Origin: JBELMB01 sp042088665
Lineage (GTDB): Bacteria > Pseudomonadota > Alphaproteobacteria > Rhodobacterales > Rhodobacteraceae
Assembly: GCA_042088665.1 (NCBI GenBank)
Contig: JBELMB010000102.1
Span: 1 to 18,236 of the forward strand
DNA: 18,236 nucleotides
Direction of reading: 5' to 3'
Shown here: positions 1 to 6,858 of the stretch, in pieces
Position numbering within the stretch: the first letter of the stretch is position 1
Layout: each line of letters begins with the position of its first letter
Translations under genes and position numbers: made by a program
The notes under the pieces: model-generated
What the model was told of the DNA's origin: nothing
The model's database searches: none
Seen by the model: the letters and a program-made list of their open reading frames with translations, nothing else

Positions 1-1460
1 AGGTCCGCGCCAAGGGCGAGGCGCGGCGCACGCGGTCGGACTTCATGCAGATGGAAAAGGACCGCGGAATCTCTGTCTCTGCCTCGGCCATGTCGTTTGA
101 TTTCAATGACCTGCGCTTCAATCTTGTGGACACACCGGGGCACTCGGATTTTTCCGAGGACACGTACCGCACGCTGACAGCGGTCGATGCCGCAGTCATG
201 GTGATCGACGGGGCCAAGGGCGTCGAAAGCCAGACCCGCAAACTGTTCGAAGTCTGCCGCCTGCGCGATCTGCCGATCCTGACCTTTTGCAACAAGATGG
301 ACCGCGAGGCGCGCGACACCTTCGATATCATTGACGAAATCCAGGAAAACCTCGCGATTGACGTGACCCCCGCCAGCTGGCCCATCGGAATGGGCCGCGA
401 TTTCCTTGGCTGCTACGACATGCTGAATGACCGGCTGGAACTGATGGATCGGGCCGACCGCAACGTCATCGCGGAAACCATCGCCATCAAGGGGCTGGAC
501 GATCCGGAACTGGAAAAACACGTGCCCGCGCATCTGCTGGAACAGTTGCGCGAAGAGGTTGAAATGGCACGCGAATTGCTGCCCACCCTCAACCCGCAAA
601 GCGTGCTCGAAGGGCATATGACCCCGATCTGGTTCGGCTCTGCGATCAATTCCTTTGGCGTGAAGGAGTTGATGGAAGGCATCGGCAGCTATGGACCCGA
701 GCCGCAAGTGCAAAAGGCCACGCCGCGCGAGATCGCGCCGGAGGAAAAGAAGGTTACCGGCTTTGTGTTCAAGGTTCAGGCCAACATGGATCCCAAGCAC
801 CGCGACCGGGTGGCGTTTGTCAGGCTGGCCTCCGGGCATTTCCACCGCGGCATGAAGCTGACCCATGTGCGCACGAAAAAGCCCATGGCGATCTCGTCGC
901 CGGTGCTGTTTCTCGCCTCGGACCGCGAGTTGGCCGAAGAGGCATGGGCAGGCGACATCATCGGCATCCCCAACCACGGGCAATTGCGCATCGGAGACAC
1001 GCTGACCGAGGGCGAGCCGCTGAAGGTCTCGGGCATCCCGTCCTTTGCGCCGGAACTCTTGCAAGGCGTGCGCGCCGGTGACCCGATGAAGGCCAAGCAC
1101 CTCGAAAAGGCGCTGATGCAATTCGCCGAAGAAGGCGCGGCAAAGGTGTTCAAGCCGATGATCGGATCGGGCTTTATCGTGGGCGTCGTCGGCGCGTTGC
1201 AGTTCGAAGTCTTGGGCAGCCGGATCGAGTTGGAATACGGCCTGCCGGTGCGCTTTGACGCCTCGCAGTTCACTTCGGCGCGCTGGGTGCATGGCGACAA
1301 GGACCCGGTGGAGAAGTTCATCAACACCAACAAGCAGCACATCAGCTACGATCATGACGGCGATGTGGTGTACCTGACGCGGCTGCAGTGGGACATCGAC
1401 CGGATCGAGCGGGACTACCCCGATGTCACACTGTCGGCGACCAAGGAAATGATGGTCTGA
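1..1460 (+). CDS. prfC: Peptide chain release factor 3 (RF3), 5' end missing
   Basis: This is a translational GTPase that recycles class-I release factors RF1/RF2 from the ribosome after termination, in the cytosol. The frame is open from base 3 and its start lies left of the window. The first residues seen (VRAKGEARRTRSDF, then MQMEKDRGIS) match the stretch after the P-loop, so about 45-50 N-terminal residues including Walker A are outside; this offset is from memory of the E. coli protein. Visible motifs are the EKxRGIS switch region, G3 DTPGHSDF (codons from 129) and G4 NKMD (291-302). The later region, with FVFKVQANMDPKHRDR and the C-terminal YPDVTL, is RF3-specific and separates it from EF-G. 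About 485 residues are visible, so the gene appears intact apart from the edge. It ends in TGA at 1458-1460. No clear terminator follows. The ATG at 45 is internal. Confidence 0.96.
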   Translation, partial: VRAKGEARRTRSDFMQMEKDRGISVSASAMSFDFNDLRFNLVDTPGHSDFSEDTYRTLTAVDAAVMVIDGAKGVESQTRKLFEVCRLRDLPILTFCNKMDREARDTFDIIDEIQENLAIDVTPASWPIGMGRDFLGCYDMLNDRLELMDRADRNVIAETIAIKGLDDPELEKHVPAHLLEQLREEVEMARELLPTLNPQSVLEGHMTPIWFGSAINSFGVKELMEGIGSYGPEPQVQKATPREIAPEEKKVTGFVFKVQANMDPKHRDRVAFVRLASGHFHRGMKLTHVRTKKPMAISSPVLFLASDRELAEEAWAGDIIGIPNHGQLRIGDTLTEGEPLKVSGIPSFAPELLQGVRAGDPMKAKHLEKALMQFAEEGAAKVFKPMIGSGFIVGVVGALQFEVLGSRIELEYGLPVRFDASQFTSARWVHGDKDPVEKFINTNKQHISYDHDGDVVYLTRLQWDIDRIERDYPDVTLSATKEMMV

Positions 1461-1657
1461 CTGCGGCGCATCAGCGGGTTTGCCGGGTGCGCCCTGTGGT
1501 CGGGCCCTTTGGTCGGGCCTGGGTTCAACGATCCTTCGGGCGCGGGATTTCGCCGGTCGACAGGTCGCAACTTGGGCCATCGCAGGGACCACGTCATGTC
1601 AGGCTGGATCACGGGCACCGCATCCCCTATCTTGCTGGCAAACGACAGGAGGTGACC

Positions 1658-2110
1658 ATGTTTCAGGCATTCCACGCCGTGACGGTCTGCGTGACCGTGG
1701 CCTGCGCCGCGCAGGGCATGTCGGACGCAAGCGCCAACCCCAACGCCAATCCATGGGACCTGATCACCGCGATCGAATACACCGAAACCGAAAGCAACGG
1801 CGAATGGCAGGTCAAGAAGACCTTTCCTCCGGAACTGCGCGCAATGGCGACGGCGTTTGAAATCACCGGGTATTACGTGCCGATCGAGGCGCAGGGCTAT
1901 GTCACGCAATTCCTTCTGGTGCCGGACCCCGCGGATTGTCCCTTCTGCGGCGCGGGGGGCTATGGCCCGACACTGGAGGTCAAGATGAAGCGGCCCATGC
2001 CGGACGTGGCCGAGGCCAGCGAGTTGACCGTGCGCGGGACATTGAATTTTGACCGCAGCACAGAGACCTATCGCGCGCTTTTCCTGACGGATGGCCGCCT
2101 TGTGAACTGA
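1658..2110 (+). CDS. Small exported protein, DUF3299-like
   Basis: The protein has 150 residues. The start is chosen at ATG 1658 because a near-perfect AGGAGGT (1647-1653) precedes it; the frame is open further upstream (to about 1388), but that part overlaps prfC. Residues 1-26 look like a signal peptide (short hydrophobic stretch VTVCVTVACAA, then SDASA), so a periplasmic location is likely; the Cys at 16 is a weak lipobox candidate. The mature part has the DUF3299 pattern as I remember it: PWDLI near 32-36, a strand pattern ending FEITGYYVPIE, then FLLVPDPADCPFC (CxxC at 94-97), then VEVKMKRP-like and LTVRGTLNF segments. The function of this family is not established. The CPFC pair could bind metal or be redox active (inference). 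It lies 197 bases after prfC with its own strong ribosome binding site and is convergent with the coxE-like gene. Confidence 0.82.
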   Translation: MFQAFHAVTVCVTVACAAQGMSDASANPNANPWDLITAIEYTETESNGEWQVKKTFPPELRAMATAFEITGYYVPIEAQGYVTQFLLVPDPADCPFCGAGGYGPTLEVKMKRPMPDVAEASELTVRGTLNFDRSTETYRALFLTDGRLVN

Positions 2111-2157
2111 GACAGGCGCGGCTGGTCGTTGCCGGAGCCGTCGGGCATAAGGCATCA

Positions 2158-2182
2158 CGGCGTTGGGCCGAAAATCTTTTTT
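2158..2182 (+). terminator. Weak intrinsic terminator candidate after the DUF3299-like gene
   Basis: A short stem CGGC/GCCG (2158-2161 with 2167-2170, loop of 5) is followed by AAAATC and then six T residues (2177-2182). It sits 48 bases after the stop at 2110, where a terminator is expected. The stem is only 4 bp and the T-run is 6 bases from it, so the call is tentative. Confidence 0.25.
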
Positions 2183-2410
2183 CTTCGCAGTGTTACCCGG
2201 AAAGTTTCGCCAGCGTGGCACTTGAAATTGACGTTCAGGCGCGCGCTTGGTGACATCGTGCCAGTTGTGGTGTGATGGCTCCTTGAGCGCCTATCGAGTT
2301 TGCGGGCAATGGTCATATTTGGAGCAACGCGGGGCCCATCATCAGAGGCGCGCTTTGGCGGCCGCCGGCACGTCACGACCTTCTTGATGTCGAACCGCGC
2401 CGCAGTTCCA

Positions 2411-2445
2411 GACCCTGACCCTGACCCTGACCCTGACCCTGACCC
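2411..2445. repeat. Hexanucleotide tandem repeat (GACCCT)n
   Basis: There are five perfect copies of GACCCT (2411-2440) and a partial sixth (GACCC, 2441-2445). It is noncoding, in the convergent gap, 24 bases from the coxE-like stop codon. Confidence 0.95.
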
Positions 2446-2468
2446 AAGGCACGCCACCCTCACTGACG

Positions 2469-3722
2469 TCACAACAAGGCCATCAAGCGTGCCTTTTCGC
2501 CAAAGTCATCGGGACGCGAAATCGCGATTGCCAGGTCTTCGAGGGACTGGATGGAGTGCCCGGCGCGAAAGCTGTCCACATGGGGCAGCATGGCCCGGAT
2601 ACCGGTGGCCTTTGGCGCGAAACCTTCCCAGCGCAGCAGCGGATTGAGCCAGATCAGACGCTTGGATGACAGCTGTAGGCGCATCATTTCCTTCTCGAGC
2701 GCGCCGGCATCGTCGCGGTCCAACCCGTCGGTGATCAGAAGGACCACCGCCCCCTGCCCCATCACGCGCCGGGACCATTGCATGTTGAAGGCGCGCAGAC
2801 TGGTGCCGATGCGGGTGCCGCCCTCCCAATCCTGTGCTTCGCTGCCGGCCGCCTTGAGGGCCGCATCGACGTCTCGTTGCCCCAGATGGCGCGAGATATT
2901 GGTGAGGCGGGTGCCAAAGGTGAAAGCATGTACCTTTGCCCAGCCCTGCCCCTTTTCGTTGGCCACCGCGTGCAGGAAGTGCAGCACCATGCGGGAATAC
3001 TGGCTCATGGAGCCGGAGATATCACACAGAACAACGAGATTGGGCCACCGCAAGCGCGGCTTTGCCCGGGCGAGGCTGTGGATCTCTCCGCCATGGCGCA
3101 GGGATTGACGCAGGGTGCGGCGGCTGTCGAAATGCTTGCCAAGGTGCGCTGCCTGACGGCGGCGCGAGGCGATGGGTTTCACCGGCAGCGTCAGACGCGC
3201 GATCATGCGCTTGGCTTGAGCGATTTCTTCTGTGGACATCTGTTCGAAATCGAGGGAACGCAGCTTTTCCTCCGCCGACATGGTCATGGAGGCGTCGATC
3301 TCGACCTGTGTGCCCTCTTCTTCGTTTTCGTCCTGCTCCGGCATCTCCGGCACATTGTCCCCGAGCAGGGCCTGCGCCGCGCGTTTCTCTGCGGCAGCAG
3401 CAGAGCGGTCCTCTTGTACGCCACGGATCGCGGGCAGCATGAGCGACATCATGTGTTCCAGAAACCGTGGGTCACGCCAGTACAGGCGGAAGATCTGCGC
3501 AAAGACCGTGCGGTGTTCGGGGCGGTTCACAAAGCAGGCGTGCAGCGTCCAGTAGAAATCCATTCGCTCGGTGAACCCCGCGGCCTGTACGGCGCGGATG
3601 GCGTCGATGACACGCCCCGGCCCGACCGGCAGGCCCGCGCGGCGCAGAGCCCGGGCGAAATGGATGATGTTCTGCGCAAGGCGCGGATTTTCCGGGATTT
3701 CGAGGGGGACATACTCGGGCAT
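2469..3722 (-). CDS. VWA-domain CoxE-like protein
   Basis: The 417-residue cytosolic protein is of the CoxE type, the usual partner of MoxR AAA+ ATPases; such pairs act as chaperones that insert metals or mature enzymes. The N-terminal half (1-220) is helical and includes an acidic linker rich in E and D (about 128-142). The VWA domain follows: MIDAS motif DISGSMS at 234-240, the distal Thr in GGTRIG at 301-306, and ITDGLDRDD at 330-338, so the metal site looks complete. I start at ATG 3722 (MPEYVPLE) with AAAGG upstream. The frame is open to 3863, but that would overlap moxR by 32 bases and add a proline/arginine-rich tail unlike the family. It lies 109 bases downstream of moxR, in the same direction. 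CO-dehydrogenase CoxE is the best known relative, but no CO-dehydrogenase genes are in the window, so the client enzyme is unknown. Confidence 0.9.
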   Translation of the reverse strand: MPEYVPLEIPENPRLAQNIIHFARALRRAGLPVGPGRVIDAIRAVQAAGFTERMDFYWTLHACFVNRPEHRTVFAQIFRLYWRDPRFLEHMMSLMLPAIRGVQEDRSAAAAEKRAAQALLGDNVPEMPEQDENEEEGTQVEIDASMTMSAEEKLRSLDFEQMSTEEIAQAKRMIARLTLPVKPIASRRRQAAHLGKHFDSRRTLRQSLRHGGEIHSLARAKPRLRWPNLVVLCDISGSMSQYSRMVLHFLHAVANEKGQGWAKVHAFTFGTRLTNISRHLGQRDVDAALKAAGSEAQDWEGGTRIGTSLRAFNMQWSRRVMGQGAVVLLITDGLDRDDAGALEKEMMRLQLSSKRLIWLNPLLRWEGFAPKATGIRAMLPHVDSFRAGHSIQSLEDLAIAISRPDDFGEKARLMALL

Positions 3723-3743
3723 TTCGGCGCCTTTGGCGAGGAT

Positions 3744-3791
3744 GGGACCGGGGCGCTGCCCCGGACCCCGGAGTATTTCGAAAACAGAGAA
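3744..3791 (-). repeat. Composite intergenic element, copy A (conserved motif plus hairpin)
   Basis: Between moxR and the coxE-like gene lies a 26-base motif (3766-3791, starting CCCCGGAGTATTT on the plus strand) that abuts a perfect 7-bp stem with a 3-base loop (CCGGGGC-GCT-GCCCCGG, 3748-3764). After an A-A mismatch the stem extends by GGG/CCC (3744-3746 with 3766-3768). A second copy lies at 17947-18012. Both sit downstream of a stop codon in the same orientation to the upstream gene. Confidence 0.7.
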
Positions 3792-3831
3792 GCCGGCATG
3801 CAGCGTCTCCGCAGGGGTTTGTGACCGATGG

Positions 3832-4740
3832 TCAGGCGGTTTCGATGGCGGCCTTTGCCTCATCGAGGATGCGCTTGGCCTCGCCGCCCTGGATCTTGGC
3901 GATGTCGTCCTGATACTTCAGGATCGCGCCAAGGGTGTCGGAGATCACTTCGGGGGAGAGATCCACAACGTCGAGCGCGAGCAGGCATTTCGCCCAGTCG
4001 ATGGTTTCCGCCACGCCGGGCTTCTTGAAGATGTCCTCTGTGCGCAGGCCTTGCACGAATGCTACGATTTCCAGCGAGAGCGCCTGCGCCACTTCGGGGG
4101 CGCGGGCGGTGAGGATTTCCACTTCGCGGTCGAATTGCGGGTAGTCGACCCAATGGTAAAGGCAACGGCGCTTGAGCGCGTCGTGCACTTCGCGGGTGCG
4201 GTTCGAGGTCAGGATCACGATGGGCGGCTCAGGTGCCTTGATCGTGCCGATCTCCGGTATGGTGACCTGAAAATCCGACAGCGCCTCCAGCAGGAAGGCT
4301 TCGAACGGCTCATCGGTACGGTCCAGCTCGTCGATCAACAAAACCGGTGCACCGTTCTCATCGGGGCGCATTGCCTCGAGGAGCGGGCGTTCGATCAGGT
4401 AGTCGCTGCTGAACAGTTCCGTCTGCAGGGCCGCGCGGTCGGAGGTGCCCGCAGCTTCGGCGGTGCGGATGGCGATCATCTGGGCCGGAAAGTTCCATTC
4501 ATAGACCGCGCTGGAGGCATCGAGCCCCTCGTAACATTGCAGGCGGATCAGGCGGCGGCCCAGGCTGGCAGCGAGGGCCTTGGCGATCTCGGTCTTGCCG
4601 ACGCCAGCCTCGCCTTCGAGAAAAAGCGGGCGACCGAGGCGCAGTGACAGGAACACCACGGTGGCCAGCGCGCGACCGCAGACATAGCCGGTCTCGCCCA
4701 GCACGTTTTGCACTTCGTCGATGGATTGGGGCAGTGACAT
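3832..4740 (-). CDS. MoxR-family AAA+ ATPase (CoxD-like)
   Basis: The 302-residue AAA+ ATPase uses ATP to remodel or mature client enzymes together with a VWA partner. Visible motifs are Walker A GEAGVGKT (43-50), Walker B VLLIDELD (133-140), sensor-1 LTSN (177-180) and an arginine pair in LKRRCLYHW (189-197), followed by the lid domain. The length is typical of the family and no key residue is missing. The start at ATG 4740 is supported by AAGGAG (complement of 4747-4752) six bases upstream; the frame is open to 4965, but that extension is a proline/arginine-rich shadow without a ribosome binding site. It is the first gene of a two-gene unit with the coxE-like gene. It diverges from the glycosyltransferase gene at 5177. 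The same pair occurs beside CO-dehydrogenase genes in some bacteria and alone in many others, so I give no gene symbol. Confidence 0.93.
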   Translation of the reverse strand: MSLPQSIDEVQNVLGETGYVCGRALATVVFLSLRLGRPLFLEGEAGVGKTEIAKALAASLGRRLIRLQCYEGLDASSAVYEWNFPAQMIAIRTAEAAGTSDRAALQTELFSSDYLIERPLLEAMRPDENGAPVLLIDELDRTDEPFEAFLLEALSDFQVTIPEIGTIKAPEPPIVILTSNRTREVHDALKRRCLYHWVDYPQFDREVEILTARAPEVAQALSLEIVAFVQGLRTEDIFKKPGVAETIDWAKCLLALDVVDLSPEVISDTLGAILKYQDDIAKIQGGEAKRILDEAKAAIETA

Positions 4741-5176
4741 TGGGGTCTCCTTCGGAGCACAGGTGTCCCAAGCCGGGGCAGCAGGGTCAATAGCACCAAA
4801 GCCGCAGCACGGGGCGCCGGTGCGGAAATGTCTCTGGTGCCTCTCGCCCGAGGCGGTCGCGGTGCCGGGGGCTGTGCAAAAGCGCGGCACGGGGGTCGAA
4901 GACGCCGGTCCGGGCCCGGCAGCGCGGCGCTGGGACGTTGACGCAGACTGCTCACGGTGGCACAATGGTTAACAAAAGCAACCGGAAGACCGGGCAAAAG
5001 AGGCGGGCGAGCAGAGATGCCAAGAGGACAGGCGGCGCAAAACGCGCACGCGGACCCAATTTGCGTGTGTAAGCGCTTTGGAAACGGGCCTGTGCCTATT
5101 GTGCCTGCGCGGGCGCTTATCCCAAGAGACATCGCTACGTGGGTCTGCGCCCCACAGGCATTGGAAAGGCGCTGAG
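4741..5176. other. Divergent intergenic region
   Basis: This 436-base region separates the divergent moxR and glycosyltransferase genes, so it must hold at least two promoters. I see one rightward candidate (4938-4966), the moxR ribosome binding site at its left end, and a weak AAAGG (5165-5169) before the ATG at 5177. No tRNA or convincing small ORF was found. Confidence 0.6.
4938..4966 (+). promoter_or_regulatory. Candidate sigma-70-type promoter for the glycan cluster
   Basis: TTGACG (4938-4943), a 17-base spacer and CACAAT (4961-4966) give 5/6 and 4/6 matches to the consensus. It would leave a leader of about 200 bases before the ATG at 5177. This rests on pattern only. Confidence 0.3.
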
Positions 5177-6208
5177 ATGCGGATCACCGCGGTCACATGT
5201 GTGAAGAACGAAGGCCCGTTCCTGTTGGAATGGATTGCCTTCAATCGCTTGATCGGAGTGAAGGATTTTCTCTTTTACTCCAATGATTGCAGCGATGGGA
5301 CGGATCGCTTGCTCGATGCGCTTGCCGCGCGGGGCGAGGTCGTGCACCTGCCGAACCCCGCAAAGGGGCGCAACTACCAGATGGAAGCGCTGAAAGACGC
5401 GGCCAAACAAAAGATCGTCTCGCAAGCGAAATGGGTTTGGGTCGCGGATGTGGATGAGTTCCTGAACATCCATACCGGCGATCACACCATCCCTGCCCTT
5501 GTCGATGCCTGCGGCGATCCGCAAGCGATCTCTGTCACGTTTCAGTTCTTTGCCAATGGTGGTGTATGCGCGTTTGCCGACCGGCCCGTGATCGAACAGT
5601 TCACGCGCGCACATAATCCGGATCTTTGGTGCGCGGAGAGCGCGATTGAAGTCAAGACACTGGTGCGGCGCGATTTTCCACGGCAATACTATGGCGCGCA
5701 CCGGCCCTTCTTTCGCGACACGTTACCGGAGGACCGGCGCCCGTCCTGGACCGATGCCTCGGGGCGCAGGGTGCCGCACAAATTCCTTGTCGCTGCCAAT
5801 CCGCGCCGGATCCGCAAGTTTCCCAGCGCGGGCGCGCGGCGGTTTGCGACGTTGAACCACTATGCCTTGCGATCTCTTGACAGTTATCTGGTGAAGAACG
5901 ACCGCGGCGATGTGAACCGCGAAAACCGCGCCTTTGATGACACCTACTGGCGTGAACGCAATGATGACGCATGGCAGGACACCTCGATCCACCGGCATCT
6001 GCCTGCGCTGGAAAAGGCGCTCGCCAGCATGCGCGCCGATCCGGAGATTGACGCCCTGCACCGGGACTGTGTCGCGCGACACAAGGCGCGACGCGATGCG
6101 CTGATGCAGCAGCCCGCCTATCAGGAGATGTACAGCCATCTCAAGGGCTTGCCACCCTATCCGCCGGGCGAGATGGAACTGATGCAGGAGCTTGGTCTGG
6201 CATCATGA
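5177..6208 (+). CDS. Family-2-like glycosyltransferase (first of three)
   Basis: The 343-residue cytosolic glycosyltransferase has a GT-A fold of the Glyco_tranf_2_4 (PF13704) type. Visible motifs are a nucleotide-sugar-binding start VKNEGPFLLEW (9-19), SNDCSDGT (35-42) and the DxD-type metal site in DVDEFLNI (91-98). Near 226-233 it has LNHYALRS followed by SYLVKNDRG, a block shared with the other two glycosyltransferases here. There is no signal peptide or membrane segment. The ATG at 5177 is chosen because AAAGG lies 7 bases upstream and the homologous start M(R/K)ITAV is shared with the gene at 10142; the frame is open back to 5078. Its end overlaps the next gene by 4 bases (ATGA), which suggests translational coupling. 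Donor and acceptor cannot be told from sequence. Confidence 0.88.
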   Translation: MRITAVTCVKNEGPFLLEWIAFNRLIGVKDFLFYSNDCSDGTDRLLDALAARGEVVHLPNPAKGRNYQMEALKDAAKQKIVSQAKWVWVADVDEFLNIHTGDHTIPALVDACGDPQAISVTFQFFANGGVCAFADRPVIEQFTRAHNPDLWCAESAIEVKTLVRRDFPRQYYGAHRPFFRDTLPEDRRPSWTDASGRRVPHKFLVAANPRRIRKFPSAGARRFATLNHYALRSLDSYLVKNDRGDVNRENRAFDDTYWRERNDDAWQDTSIHRHLPALEKALASMRADPEIDALHRDCVARHKARRDALMQQPAYQEMYSHLKGLPPYPPGEMELMQELGLAS

Positions 6209-6858
6209 CAGGCGTCCGGCTGGTCAACCTCGGGCTGCCCAAAAGCGGCACCACCACGCTGGCCCATGCGCTGGAACAGGCGGGATGGCGCGTGGCAGAC
6301 CACAAGGTCCGGCGGGTGCACACCCGCACGCCCGGGCTTGGCGGGACGTTCATCGGGCGGCAACTGTACAACAGCTATTTCGCCTGCGGCAACCCGTTTG
6401 CCACGCTGGATCCGCTTTATGACGCGCTGACCGAGATCAGTGTGCAGAACCGCGGCACGTCCCTGTGGCCGCAATGCGACTATGCCATGATCAAGGCGAT
6501 GCGGCTGGCACAGCCCGCGGTGCGCTTTGTCGCGACATGGCGCCCCGCGGCAGAGATTTCGGACAGCATGCGACGTTGGAACAACCTTGGCACCGACCGG
6601 CTGCCCGCGGGCCATATCCCGGGGTTGCCTGTGGGCTATGGCACCGAGGAACCGCAGCGGTTGCGCTGGATTGAGGGGCATTACCAGATGTTGCGCGATC
6701 TGTTCGGCGAGGATCCGCGCTTTCTGGAACTGCCCATGGCCGCCCCGGATGCCCGTGACAGACTGGCCGCGCATATCGGGACGGACCTGCCTTGGTGGGG
6801 ACGCAAGAACGTGAACGAAGACACTCCGGCGGAACCGTCGGTTGAAGGGGCATTCTGA
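6205..6858 (+). CDS. Small PAPS-dependent sulfotransferase-like protein
   Basis: The 217-residue protein probably transfers sulfate from PAPS to a sugar or other acceptor. The 5'-phosphosulfate loop is clear: NLGLPKSGTTTLA (8-20). A 3'-phosphate-binding segment is seen in FVATWRPAAEISDSMRRW (108-125), with Arg113 and Ser119/121 as candidates. The overall pattern suits the Sulfotransfer_4-like branch, although the protein is short. A catalytic base cannot be assigned with certainty. It begins inside the previous gene (ATGA overlap at 6205-6208) and its TGA overlaps the next start (TGATG, 6856-6860), so it sits inside a coupled unit between two glycosyltransferases. This context supports sulfation of the glycan they build (inference). 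Confidence 0.82.
   Translation: MTGVRLVNLGLPKSGTTTLAHALEQAGWRVADHKVRRVHTRTPGLGGTFIGRQLYNSYFACGNPFATLDPLYDALTEISVQNRGTSLWPQCDYAMIKAMRLAQPAVRFVATWRPAAEISDSMRRWNNLGTDRLPAGHIPGLPVGYGTEEPQRLRWIEGHYQMLRDLFGEDPRFLELPMAAPDARDRLAAHIGTDLPWWGRKNVNEDTPAEPSVEGAF

Larger units (their letters stand above)
2111..2468. other. Convergent intergenic gap without a convincing gene
   Basis: This 358-base gap lies between two convergent stop codons (2110 and 2469). It holds a weak terminator candidate near 2158-2182 and a hexanucleotide repeat at 2411-2445. The ORFs that cross it translate to low-complexity Asp-Pro or Gly-Ser runs and lack ribosome binding sites, so I do not call them genes. Confidence 0.6.

Noticed and set aside
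1388..1657. N-terminal extension of the DUF3299-like protein
   Set aside because: The frame is open, but it overlaps prfC, is Arg/Pro-rich, and the strong AGGAGGT plus a signal peptide mark ATG 1658 as the start.
2155..2647. Small ORFs with Gly-Ser (minus) or Asp-Pro (plus) repeats
   Set aside because: The repeats come from the GACCCT array. No ribosome binding site and no family-like sequence; the plus frame runs into the coxE-like gene.
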